A DNA stretch of 64,000 nucleotides from NCBI RefSeq assembly GCF_027579695.1, contig NC_083570.1, forward strand, positions 11,096,051 through 11,160,050. Direction: 5' to 3'. The stretch's first letter is position 1. Each line of letters opens with the position of its first letter. The translations under genes and the position numbers were made by a program. Under the pieces are notes generated by a model. That model saw only the letters and a list, made by a program, of their open reading frames with translations. It searched no databases and was not told where the DNA came from. Source of the DNA: Neoarius graeffei. Lineage: Eukaryota > Chordata > Actinopteri > Siluriformes > Ariidae. Shown piece by piece: positions 43,858 through 54,660 of this stretch.

Positions 43858-46590
43858 AAGACATCATCTTGAGAGAAGGAATCCTCATTTACCCGCTCAT
43901 TAAAATCTGACTCCAGAATCTTCATGACATCATCAGGAGCAATCATTTCTTTAATCTGGGCCCTAAACACAAAATGAACTTCACTTTTGAGCTGATCTGG
44001 CACTTTAAGTTGAGGAATTACTTGCCTTACAATGATACGGTGACTCACACTGAGCGCATCGCCATAGTGTTCCCCGTCACCATAGCTCGCAGTGCTCCAG
44101 CCCAAGTTGGTCCTCTATGCAAATGGTTGGTTTTCTTCTCCGCAGACAACCTCCCTGGGCATTAGAGCCTGTGGGCAATTGTACCCTATCAGCAAGCCAA
44201 TTTCACATTGTCTTTCTGGAGCAGTATGCTGTGCAAGATGCTCCAAATGTGGCCATGCCTTCTCAGTCTCAGGAGTGGGAATGTGTGATCTATTGTCAGG
44301 AATAAATTCCCTGGTGTACACTGTTGGCACTATGATTTTCTTGGTGGAATTCAACCCTCTTATTTGTAAACCCTTCAGCCTTTTACAAGTGACAATTGTT
44401 TCCCTTGAGGACATGGTGGGTAGCTTCAGGTTTATGGTTTCTGCATTCATATCCAAAGCATCTGCCACATGCTCTAAAATAAAAGAGGAATCACTCTGTG
44501 AATCCAACAGAACGTAAACAAGAATTTCCTTCCCTGAGTCACTTGACACAATGACTGGAACTATTGCTGAAGTTTAAATGCTGCCGCCATCTTTTAAAAT
44601 CCTGTTGGAAGTAGTTTCTGCAATGATGTAATGCAGAACCTTCTTGATAACCAACTTGTTTCTGCTTGGATTTCTGTTCTGAACGGTCCTCACGTAAACA
44701 AGTGGGATGACGTCCGGAACAGGAATCACAAATCAACTGCCTCTTGCAGCTTCTTGACTGATGGCTCAGGTTCAAGCAGCCAAAACACAGATGCTCACGC
44801 TGAATGAATTTGACTCTCTCAGCAAGTGGTCGCTCAAGAAATCTGTAACACTTCTGGAGGCTGTGTGCCATTTTCTTACAAAACATGCAAGTGACCCAGT
44901 TGTCATTAATGTTGGTGTTGAAGCTCTTAGCATCAACAATTTGAGTTTTGGAAGTAGCTGAACCTTGATTCTTGGTTTTAGACTTCTCTGGCTCACCTGC
45001 CCACATAGCTTGGTGCAAGGTTATTGGATTGCAAGGAATACTAGCCTCCATGGACAAGAATGTTGCAAAATAACTAAAGATTGGAAAACTTCCATGCTCT
45101 AGTTGGTAAAGTGTAGCTCTTTTGTTCCATCTCTGGCTTAAACATTCAGGCAGCTTAACAACAAGTTTTTGATTTTCTACTGGATCATTGAGAACATGCA
45201 AATTCTTATTACGAGAAATGGCACATTCACAATTGCGCAGGAAGTCCACATATTGTCTTTGTGCAACACTATCTCTAGTGGCTATACAGGGCCAAGCACA
45301 TAATTTATCTCGTCATTTTGGTCAGCGATACGGTCAGCCATTTGTCATTGCCTTAGCAATGACAAATGGCTGACCATACCTTTCATCAAGCAGATTCCAA
45401 GCTGAACTGTATGAATCTTCTGACTCAAGCAGGAAATGACCTTCTAAGGCCTCTTTTGCTGTGCCCCCAACATATTTCTCGAGGAAGAAAACCTTCTCTG
45501 TATCTGGAATATTCTTCCTCTCAATTAAGGTTTGAAAGGATAACTTCCAGTGATTGAACTTAAGTGGGTTACTGCAAAAAATGGTCGGTTCTGGAACCAG
45601 TAGCCTATTTCCTGATATAGCCTCAGTCAAAATCTTGACAAGATCTTGAGTATCATCTGAGGTGCCTCCCCTTGATGGCACATCTCTTAGTTGTAAGTCA
45701 CACACAGGATATGCTTGTTTAGCTACCTGCACAATCATGGGGGCATCAGGCTTCTGAAATGCGAGATCTTGGTCCATGTCAATATTGATTTCTTCATACA
45801 CTTGCAGCTTTGCCTTAGTAGCATTCATTTTCTTCAATCTTTCCAAACTATCCAGCTCTCTCTTTAAGTTTTCGACAGACTGTCTTCTGGCGGCATTCTC
45901 TTCTTGTTGCCTTTTCAACAGGGTGGCCTCTTGGTTTTGTCTTTTAATTTTTCCCTTGACTTCCTCTCGCTCTTCCTGAAGGTGCTGGGCTAATGCTGCC
46001 ACTTCCTGGTCTGCAACTAACTGCTTATCTTGACCTTGAAGTGCTTCCAATTCCTCTTGCCTAAGCTCATGTTCACTCATGATCTTAAGCACAGCTCTTG
46101 TACGTGCATACTCTACAGCAGCTTCCTGTCTTTTTGCTAGTGACTCATTGGAACAAATGGAATTGGCTCCACAGTCCTTATTAACAGGAAGGGAGATACT
46201 AGAGGCTGAGGATGCAAATACAGAGCCAGCATCAGGCCAAAGCAACTCTTCATCAGCTCCCTGAATCTGAGACTTAGCATTCTTTATCATAACCTTAGTA
46301 ATTGAGGTGCTTTTATCTAATTTACAGCGCACATCGTGAGTTGGAACATCAACTTTCCTATAGGCATTATAAATATCATTGAGTTCAGCCAGCTCCTTTT
46401 CAATGCTTGGATGTTTTTGCTCCACAAACTTTACCACTTTAGTCAGAACCTTCCAACATTCATAGACACTGTTAAAACAGAGCAGCAGTGACTTTAACTT
46501 GTCCATGTGTAGATCTTTGCCCTTCTCTGTCAATTTACATGATCTAGCACTTCTACGAGGCTCATTTTGATGATGTTCCAATGCACTTGA
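43858..46590 (-). pseudogene. BEL/Pao gag, zinc knuckles and protease, broken
   Basis: 45334-46581: Gag-like region with a long Lys/Glu-rich coiled coil (RQEAAVEYARTRAVLKIM, QHLQEEREEVKGKIKRQNQE) and the conserved NPLKFNHWKLSFQTLIERK and AKEALEGHFLL motifs of Pao Gag (DUF1759 type). 44539-45249 adds Cys-rich CFGCLNLSHQSRSC and CDSCSGRHPTC knuckles. 44115-44549 is the protease region with VLLDSQSDSSF and IGLLIGYNCPQALMP. A stop (CAG TAG, before 46581) and the palindrome at 45332-45375 interrupt the frame. The gag start (MSQGGKDKDLPLK) is displaced to about 47299 by a MITE. Confidence 0.85.
45332..45375. repeat. Perfect 20-bp-arm palindrome inside BEL gag
   Basis: Arms GGTCAGCCATTTGTCATTGC (45332-45351) and its inverse (45356-45375) around a CTTA loop, with imperfect extension outward. 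The reading RYGQPFVIAKA appears, then an inverted copy, after which the normal coding resumes with RDKLCAWPCIATRD. Confidence 0.9.
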
Positions 46591-46672
46591 ATTGTTAATC
46601 TACTGTTGCTCAACATCAGGCTCATTGGTCTTCTGTAGCTCTGCTAATTTCTCTGAATGCTGAGGCTCTATT

Positions 46673-47265
46673 ATACCCTGTCCACACTAGGGATTTTGTA
46701 CCGTTACGATACTACTTTTGTACCGCAACACCTGTCCACACTAGCAACTATATCGGTACTGTAGCGGTATAACTGTATCGGTGCGAAACCCACAAATGTA
46801 TGGGTTTCGTACTGGTACAGTATCGGTACTGTACTGCTTCCCTGTAGTGTGGACAGATGAAGCGGTTCTGTATCGATACAAATATAATGCGCAAAGTCAC
46901 ACACCTAAATCGATGTCTTCACTGAATAAAATAGTGAAGAACGGAGATTCGTTTTCTTTGTTTCTTTCTCAACTGCCTCGCACATTTTATACAATTCGAC
47001 TGAATAAATGACCACCATTTATAATACATACAGACTGTACATTGACAACAAAAAGCACACACACATTGTTTCATCTGCCATATTCTCGGAAGGAAGTTAC
47101 TCGGTAACCACGGAAACATTTCGTGCACGCGCATTTCAACTACCGTGAAAGAAAACCGCAAACATTTCTCGCTAGTGTTGACAGATGCACTAAACTGTAC
47201 AGGTATACTTTGTATCGATACAGTTATACCACTATCGTACCGGTATATATGTGAACACAGCTTTA
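46673..47265. mobile_element. MITE with CCCTGTCCACACTAG ends, in BEL gag
   Basis: About 590 bp separating MSQGGKDKDLPLK from the rest of BEL gag. Ends resemble each other in inverse (CTGTCCACACTA / CTGTGTTCACATA), with many GTATCGGTAC / GTACCGATAC motifs inside. TAA-like target suggests a PIF/Harbinger MITE (inference). Confidence 0.65.
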
Positions 47266-47299
47266 GTGGCAGGTCTTTATCTTTACCACCTTGAGACAT

Positions 47300-47795
47300 A
47301 GTAAGCTGTGTATTAGCTAGGCTAGGATACAAGCAATCAACGGGCAAATGACTGAACAGGCTCAGTTTAACTGTTTGATTAAAATCACTGTCTTTCAAAC
47401 AATTAATAGGCCTATGCGTAACTTAACTTGAAAATGTCCCATGAAGCAATATAGGCCTAACAACAGCTTAAGCTACACAGTAGGCCCATTTAAAATAGTC
47501 GGCATATCAACAAGACAATGCGAAACAAACTTAAAATTCAACAACCTGGTAACTTATTTTCAATTCAGTTGCATTTGTCCAAGCCCCCCTTTTCAGTTTT
47601 AAATATCCTCCTTAAATGTGACCAGTAGGCTAATCACAATAAACCCACATTATAAGTGTTCATTAACTGATTAAAGCCTTATTTCAAAGACAGTCTGAAG
47701 AGAAAAAAAACACTAAATGGTGCTTATCTGTTTCATGCCATTCGTCCACAATCGTTGAGAAGTAGGCCTATGTCCAACCTTATCTTTCATAGATC
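47300..47795. other. BEL/Pao 5' leader region
   Basis: Noncoding between gag start and 5' LTR. No further gene seen. Confidence 0.5.
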
Positions 47796-48407
47796 CAAAT
47801 TCAGTCCATACACGAAGTCACCCTCGACAACAAGTCCAAATTGCTGGCTTCTTCAGTGAAGAAAAAAAACTTGGCTTTAATCCAAGAAATTTGCTTCAAT
47901 CCCAGGAACCACTTCAATTTGCCGACAAGCTGACAAATTTTCGCGTTGCGGACGGGTAGCCCACGGGCCAATGTTGACTTCAGCTTTGAATTCGACTATC
48001 ACTCCCCTCCAGGAAACACGCAAAGCCAAAGTTTTTCCATTACTGATGGATTTATTTTCCTTCTTTAATTCATCTTTAATCCACCGTCGAACTGTTTAAA
48101 AGCAGTAAGATAACACAATAACTAGACAATCCAATACACAATCAAAGCAATAAATCAAAAAAATAAAACATTATAAATACACACACATACAGTGCCTTGC
48201 AAAAGTATTCATACCCCTTGAACTTTTTCACATTTTTCCACCTTACAACCATGAACTTAAAAGTTTTTTATTGAGATTTTATGTGATAGACCAACACAGA
48301 GTAGCACATAATTGTGAAGTGAAACGAAAATGATAAATGGTCTTCAAAATTTTAAACAAATAAAAATCTGAAAAATTTGATGTGCTTTAGTATTCAGCCC
48401 CCCTGCA

Positions 48408-49404
48408 TCAATACTTTGTAGAGCCACTTTTTACTGCAATTACAGCTGCAAGTCTTTTGTGGTATGTCTCTACCAGCTTTGCACATCTAGACACTGAAAT
48501 TTTTGCCCATTCTTCTTTGCAAAATAGCTCAAGCTCAGCCAGATTGGATGGAGAGCGTCTGTGAACAGCAATTTTCAAGTCTTGCCACAGATGCTCAATG
48601 GGATTTAGGTCTGGACTTTGACTGGGCCATTCTAACACATGAATATTCTTTGATCTAAACCATTCCATTGTAGCTCTGGCTGTATGTTTAGGGTCATTGT
48701 CTTGCTGGAAGGTGAATCTCCTTCCCAGTCTCAAGTCTTTTGCAACCTCCAACAGGTTTTCTTCCAGGATTGCCCTGTATTTAGCTCCATCCATCTTCCC
48801 ATCAACTCTGACCAGCTTCCCTGTCCCTGCTGAAGAAAAGCATCCCCATAGCATGATGCTGCCACCACCATGTTTCACAGTGGGGATGGTGTGTGCAGGG
48901 TGATGAGCAGTGTTAGTTTTTTGCCACACATAGCACTTTGCATTTAGGCCAAAAAGTTCAACTTTGGTCTCATCTGACCAAGGCACCTTCTTCCACATGT
49001 TTGCTGCGTCCCCTACATGACTTCTTATGCCTGTCTTTCAACAATGGCTTTCTTCTTGCCACTCTTCCAAAAAGGCCAGATTTGTGGAGTGTACGACTTA
49101 TAGTTGTCCTGTGCACAGATTCTCCCACCTGAGCTGTGGATTTCTGCAGCTCCTCCAGAATGATCACGGGCCTCTTGGCTGCTTCTCTGGCCAGTGCTCT
49201 CCTTGCTCGCTCTGTCAGTTTAGGTGGACGGCCATGTCTTGGTAGGTTTGCAGTTGTGCCATACTTTTTCCATTTTTGAATGATGGATTGAACAGTGCTT
49301 CTTGAGATGTTCAGAGCTTGGGATATTTTTTTATAACCTAACCCTGCTTTAAACTTCTCCAGAACTTTATCCTTGACCTGTCTGGTGAGTTCTTTGGTCT
49401 TCAT
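48408..49404 (-). pseudogene. Tc1 transposase of copy C, frameshifted
   Basis: N-terminal DNA-binding part 48970-49404 ([48 protein letters not shown]) and catalytic part 48408-48998 ([33 protein letters not shown], all catalytic acidic positions) lie in different frames joined at about 48985. Otherwise close to full length. Confidence 0.92.
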
Positions 49405-49593
49405 GATGCTGTTTGTTCTTCAGTGTTCTCTTACAAACCACTGAGGCCTTCACAGAACAAGTGTATTTTTGCTGAGAGTAAATTACACACAGTAGGACTC
49501 TATTAACTAATTAGATGACTTCTGAAGGCAATTGATTGCACTGGATTGTATTTAGAGGTATCAGAGTACAGGGGGCTGAATACTAATGCACAC

Positions 49594-50482
49594 TAGCCTG
49601 GCAAGCCAGACTAAATGTGAATATTTAGTCTGGCCTCGATCCGTAGACATTTCCGACGGGTGTGGGAGGAACAAACCGCTGTCTTTCAAACTGTCTCTTT
49701 GCGTATAGGCCAACGCTCTGACCAATCAGCACAACAGTGACTGTGACGTGGTCAGAGCACGCAGTGGGGGAGACCTTGAAATAAATAATTTTTCAAAATG
49801 CGTATTAATTAATAAACAGGTTCTAGATATTAAGAAGTTTGGAGATAATGACCACAAGTTTGGAGTCTGTACCACATACTTAACATACACTCTTATTTTT
49901 TTCAAGTGTTTTTTAAGGGTTTGCTTAAACTGTATTTGAGAGTTTTTATTTAGTGGTGTTTGGTGAAATAATTTCCCTTAAATTTAAAATAACGGGAAAA
50001 TAAGAAACAATCAAAAAGTAATGTTTCAAAGCTGTTTATTAATTCTTCGTACTGCACAAACTAGCCCCATCCTTTTGGCTATGAGCAGAGCTAGCTGGTA
50101 GATCAGACTTTTGCCATAGCCGGTCGGCAAAACAGCAAAAACGTCCTTCTTGAAAAGGAATGAGCGGAGAGCCTCTTCCTGCTCATGTTTCAACGAAAAC
50201 TCCAAGTCTAATTCTTCTAAAACTGATTCCAAAGCGGAGTCAAATGCGCGCTGTTCACTAGCCGTAGCCATCTTTCCTGTTGTGCTTTCTCCAGCGTCGC
50301 GCAGCTTTGTCATCACTCCTGCAAAAGCCCGCCCAAAGAATCCAAACAAAAACCTTGTGTTGTGATTGGCAGGCATGATTTGATGCCTGGGGTGTTTTTG
50401 TTTATATGGTGCGAAGCTAGACCCACTCGCTAGGCAAAAATATTTTGGGCCACTAGGCGGGTGGGTCTAGTTTACTAGGCTA
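49594..50482. mobile_element. TIR element carrying a RecQ-helicase fragment
   Basis: Inserted in the Tc1 right TIR. AATGCACAC is directly repeated at 49585-49593 and 50483-50491 (8-9 bp duplication). Ends TAGCCTGGCAAG and the inverse of TAGCCTAGTAAAC. A palindrome GCCAGACTAAAT...ATTTAGTCTGGC lies at about 49603-49633. The minus strand encodes the helicase start. No transposase seen, so it is non-autonomous. Confidence 0.75.
50026..50376 (-). CDS. RecQ-like helicase N-terminal fragment inside a transposon
   Basis: Frame open from 50376; the more natural start is ATG 50271 (MATASEQRAFDSALESVLEE), giving about 81 residues. LKHEQEEALRSFLFKKDVFA and LPTGYGKSLIYQL match the Q-like motif and Walker A (GYGKS) of RecQ DNA helicases, including the spacing. 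It ends soon after (RINKQL, stop), before the Walker B box, so it cannot be a working helicase. Intronless and enclosed by transposon ends: a captured or degenerate element gene, not a host locus. Confidence 0.7.
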   Translation of the reverse strand: MPANHNTRFLFGFFGRAFAGVMTKLRDAGESTTGKMATASEQRAFDSALESVLEELDLEFSLKHEQEEALRSFLFKKDVFAVLPTGYGKSLIYQLALLIAKRMGLVCAVRRINKQL

Positions 50483-50505
50483 AATGCACACCACATTTTT
50501 CAGAT

Positions 50506-52906
50506 CCGCACCAGCATGTATCACCCACAAATGGACAGTTTAGTTGAATGGTTCAATCACACCCTCAAGAATATAATTAAAAAATTCGTAAGTGAGGACG
50601 CACGTAATTGGGATAAGTGGCTCGAACCCTTGCTGTTTTCAGTGCAAGAGGTCCCCCAAGCCTCCACGGGGTTCTCCCCGTTTGAATTATTATATGGGCG
50701 TAAGCCGCGTGGCATTCTAGTTGTGCTGTGAGAAAATTGGGAGGAGGGACCTTCACCAAGTAAAAACGAAATTCAATATGTTATTGACCTGCGCGCAAAA
50801 CTCCACACACTCACACACCTAACCCAGGAGAATTTGCGGCAGGCCCAAGAACGGCAAACCCGCCTGTACGACAAGAGTACGCACCTTAGGGAGTTCACAC
50901 CGGGAGATAAAGTACTCATACTGTTGCCCACATCGAGCTCCAAATTGATCGCCAAGTGGCAAGGACCCTTTGAGGTCACACGGCGAGTCGGGGACGTCGA
51001 CTACAAGGTGAGGCGAATGGACAGGGGTGGGGTGCTACAGATTTACCACCTCAATCTGCTCAAACTCTGGAATGAGGAGGTCCCCGTGGCGTTGGTGTCG
51101 GTGGTTCCGGAGAAGGTGGAGCTGGGGCCGGAGGTTCAAAAGGGAGCATTGGCATCGCGTACCTCTCCGGTCCCCTGGGGAGACCACCTCTCCCCGACCC
51201 AACTCGCGGAGGTCACCCAGTTGCAGACCGAGTTTTCGGACGTGTTCTTGCCAACCTCATAGAGCACCACATTGAGATGCCCCCGGGGGTTGTAGTGTGC
51301 AGCCGCCCTTACCGGCTACCCGAACACAAGAAAAAAGTGGTTCGGGAAGAACTCGAGGCCATGCTCAAAATGGGCATCATCGAGGAGTCCCACAGTGACT
51401 GGAGCAGCCCAGTGGTCTTGGTACCCAAGGCCGATGGGTCGGTCCGGTTCTGTGTAGACTATAGAAAAGTCAACGCAGTGTCTAAATTTGACGCGTACCC
51501 AATGCCTTGTATTGATGAGTTGCTCGATCGACTAGGCACGGCTCGCTTTTACTCAACACTGGATTTAACAAAGGGTTATTGGCAGATCCCCTTGACTCCA
51601 TTATCCCGAGAAAAAACGGCCTTTTCCACACCGTTCGGCTTACACCAGTTTGTCACACTTCCTTTTGGGCTGTTTGGGGCGCCCACTATGTTTCAGTGGC
51701 TGATGGATAGGGTCCTCCACCCCCACGCCATCTATGCGGCCGCATACCTCGACGACATCATTATTTATAGTAATGACTGGCAGCGGCACTTACAACACCT
51801 GAGGGCCATCCTTAGGTCACTGAGGCGAGCGGGTCTCACAGCCAACCCAAAGAAGTGTGCGATTGGGCGGGTGGAAGTACGGTATCTGGGCTTCCACTTG
51901 GGCAACGGGCAGGTGCGTCCCCAAATTAACAAGACAGCAGCAATTGCGACCTGCCCGAGGCCCAAGACCAAAAAGGGGGTGAGACAGTTCCTGGGGCTGG
52001 CTGGCTACTATCGTAGGTTTATACTTAATTATTCGGACGTCACCAGCCCGCTGACTGATCTCACTAAAAAGGGGGCACCAGATCAGGTCCAGTGGACGGA
52101 GCAATGCCAGCGGGCTTTCTCTGAGGTAAAGGCTGCACTGTGCGGGGGGCCACTGTTACACTCCCCTGACTTTTCTCTCCCTTTTATGTTACAGATGGAT
52201 GCATCGGACAGAGGGCTGGGGGGCGTTTTGTCCCAGGAGGTGGAGGGGGAGGACCGTCCAGTGCTGTACATCAGCAGAAAGCTGTCAGTACGTGAGGGGC
52301 ACTACAGCACGATTGAAAAGGAGTGCCTCGCGATCAAGTGGGCAGTCCTCGCCCTCCGCTACTACCGTACCTGTTGGAAAGCCCTTTCACCCTCTGTTCG
52401 GACCACGCGCCCCTCCAGTGGCTCCACCGCATGAAGGATGCCAACGCGCTGATTACCCGTTTGTATCTGGCACTCCAACCCTTTAACTTCAAGGTGAACC
52501 ACAGGCCAGGGGCGCAGATGGTTGTGGCAGACTTTCTCTCCCATCGGGGGGGGGAGTCGGCTGCAGACCAGACGGCTGCCCGGCCTGAGTCGGGTGGTGG
52601 GGGTATGTGGCAGCAGGGGCGTGGTCAAGTGCCAGTCTGTGACCGGAGGGCAGAGTCAGGGAAGGTAAGTGGCAGAATCACTACACCTGATGTCAATTAA
52701 CCTGTGTTTGTGTCTTCCCAGTGACCGTGCCCTATATAAAGAGAGAGAGAGCAGAGGAAGTGAGGTCTCTCCTGAACCAGCCAAATTGTGTGTGTGACTG
52801 GGAGAGTGTTTGTGTCTGAAAAGAACAAATAAATTGAGTTATGGAACTTTATTCTGGCCTGCCGTCTTTCTGTGCTCCTCCCCCTCCTACGAACTGCTAC
52901 AATAAC
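50506..52906 (+). pseudogene. Gmr1-like Gypsy remnant: integrase before RT/RNase H, with 3' LTR
   Basis: Plus strand, in order: integrase C-terminal part (50506-51262; YHPQMDSLVEWFN, ASTGFSPFELLYGRKPRG, FTPGDKVLILLPTSSSKL), then RT (51277-52434; FYSTLDLTKGYWQIPL, AAYLDDIIIYS). RNase H follows (MDASDRGLGGVLSQE, then after a frameshift near 52375 CSDHAPLQWLHRMKDAN, to ADFLSHRGG). Integrase upstream of RT is the reverse of ordinary Ty3/Gypsy order and marks Gmr1-like elements. Breaks: a stop after RGILVVL, a stop at 51260 (VFLPTS*), and the 52375 frameshift. 5' part missing. Confidence 0.85.
52606..52901 (+). repeat. Gmr1-like 3' LTR
   Basis: Starts TGTGGCAGCAGGGGCGTGG after a purine tract (GGGTGGTGGGGGTA). 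A TATA box CTATATAAAGAG lies at about 52731 and AACAAATAAATTG near 52823. The end is near CTACA at 52901. Confidence 0.75.
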
Positions 52907-54270
52907 ATCTGGTTTTGTTTTTAATGAATTGATATAGCCTTTACACTCTTGCCCATTTGCTATCAGACTTCTAGCACTCCACTGAAGAATAAGCATTATG
53001 GTATGATTTGATGACTTCCCTCTGCTATCCCTTCTCCTTACTAAGATCTGCACATATTTTTTCTCAAGATAAGTCTTTTGTGTTCAAGAACTTTGCTGCT
53101 TCACTGTAATTTTGATTTTTTCTGTTTTAGTCTTTGCTTGTTCTCAGCAGTTGATAACATGGGCTAGAAACAGAACCAATCTGTCCATTGTGATTCCTGT
53201 TTGGTAGTTATCTGACAACCCTCTGTCTTTGCTCACCTGTTTATTTTGGATTATACTTTAATTTTTTCCTTCACAATCTTCACTGCTTCTGCATACGTTA
53301 CTCTCCGTTCTGTTCTTACTTGCTGAACCTCAACTGCCTGTTTCCTCACTGTGCATCCTCCATATGCTGCTATGTGATTTCCTCTGCAGTTACAACGTTT
53401 TACTGCACTATTCCTCCCACATTCTCCATATGCATGCTCCCCTCCACATCTTCCACATCTCTGCTTTCCCTTACACACACTAGCAATGTGGCCATACCTC
53501 TGATGCTTCTAGCATCTAAGTGGAGGAGGAACATATGATCTTACACTGAAGGAACTTCATCTTTGAACTCCAGTAACACAGATGGACTATCTACTCTTTC
53601 CCCATTCCTAATTGCTTGTAGCCATCTAATTCCTATTATTGTTCCTCCTTTCAGCATTTCCTTCAGTTCATCCAGATTTTCTCTTCAGAGGATTCCTGAT
53701 ATCACTCCACTAACTGTTTCTCTCACCAATCACTCTTCTTTCTGCTATTCCTTTCTTACACACTGCTTGTAGTTTAAACACTTTATTTCTCTGTTCATCA
53801 TTTTTGCACTTCACTAGCAACCTGCCATCTCTTAACACCTCAGCCATCTCTAGATCCCCAGTGGCTTTTCTCAGTCCATTAGTCAAGGCAATCGGACTTA
53901 CAGACGATACCTCATCTCCTGCTTTAAACTTAAGAATAATCTTAAACTCTTCCTTCATTATTTTTTCCGTGCTTCACTGCTTTCCTCATCCTCTTCAAGT
54001 GCTCATTTGCCAGGTGTTGTAACTGTGCCATTTTCCCTTTCCTTCCTTCCTCCTCCTTTCCTATTTTTACCTACTCTTGTCCATTCCAGGTCCATATCTT
54101 CCTCCTCAGAAAGTCCTTCACTACTACTAGCCATTCGGATTCACTCACAATCCAGATTATGCCAAAACCACCTTTTGCACCGACCAACAGTTGCATCAAA
54201 GTTTCTTCTGAATTACCCCCTCACTCTCCTGTGTGCCATCCCACAGTTCCTTGTGGCAGCAACATTTTAG
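52907..54270 (-). mobile_element. I/Nimb-type LINE, 5' part (ORF1 and start of ORF2)
   Basis: Minus strand: ORF1 pieces at 53710-53958 (FKAGDEVSSVSPIALTNGLR, DGRLLVKCKNDEQRNKVFKL) and 53251-53478 with zinc knuckles (CGRCGGEHAYGEC, CNCRGNHIAAYGGC). Then ORF2 start at 52697-53053 (ILQWSARSLIANGQECKGYI, endonuclease N-terminus). Broken frames; cut at 52907 by the Gmr1-like LTR. Confidence 0.8.
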
Positions 54271-54660
54271 AGCAGCATTCACACAAACAAATCATGATAT
54301 TCATAATTAAATGTTAAATCATTCAGTAGTCATTCGATAATTGGGATTCATGTCATGGACAGGAAGGTGAGTTTGAGCAAACGGTTTGAAAAGACTGTGA
54401 ATACATCAGTACCTTCAAGATCCTTCCTGCTCAAACATTCTAGGTTAGCAGTGAATTATTTTAGCGCCGGACACTCGGTCAACGACCGAATAAAACAAGC
54501 ACGGACCGGGAAACAATCGGATCAGTGTTTTTGTTTGTGTGACTGATCATGATCATGATCATGATTTTGTTTGTGTGACTGATCATGTTTCAAATAATGA
54601 ATAAATTGAACACAAATAGAGTAGAAGTTGTATTCTTACCAAATCATGGTTTTGTTTTGA
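54271..54660. other. Unassigned noncoding stretch
   Basis: No gene. A small GATCAT repeat lies at about 54543-54565, and GTTTGTGTGACTGATCATG occurs twice (54533, 54569). Confidence 0.4.

Larger units (their letters stand above)
32990..48189 (-). mobile_element. BEL/Pao LTR retrotransposon, decayed and multiply interrupted
   Basis: Minus-strand order: 5' LTR (47796-48189 visible), gag (about 47300 to 45250), protease (44115-44549), RT (37523-38345), RNase H region (36700-37400), integrase (about 34470-35426), C-terminal region (33681-34104), 3' LTR (from 32990). The two LTRs share long stretches such as AGTCACCCTCGACAACAAG, with point and indel differences, so the insertion is old. Six later insertions sit inside: 34096-34454, 35515-36084, 36273-36654, about 36995-37242, 38558-43857 and 46673-47265. 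A Tc1 cuts the 5' LTR. Confidence 0.85.
48190..50505 (-). mobile_element. Tc1-like element copy C, 3' truncated, with nested element
   Basis: Begins CAGTGCCTTGCAAAAGTATT after TA (48188-48189) in the BEL 5' LTR. The right TIR is recognised (GGGGGCTGAATACTAATGCAC, then after the insert ACATTTTTCAGAT) but breaks off at about 50505, where Gmr1-like sequence starts. The nested element is at 49594-50482. Confidence 0.88.

Noticed and set aside
50026..50376. Host RecQ helicase gene
   Set aside because: Only the first motifs are present, without introns, between transposon ends with a target duplication.
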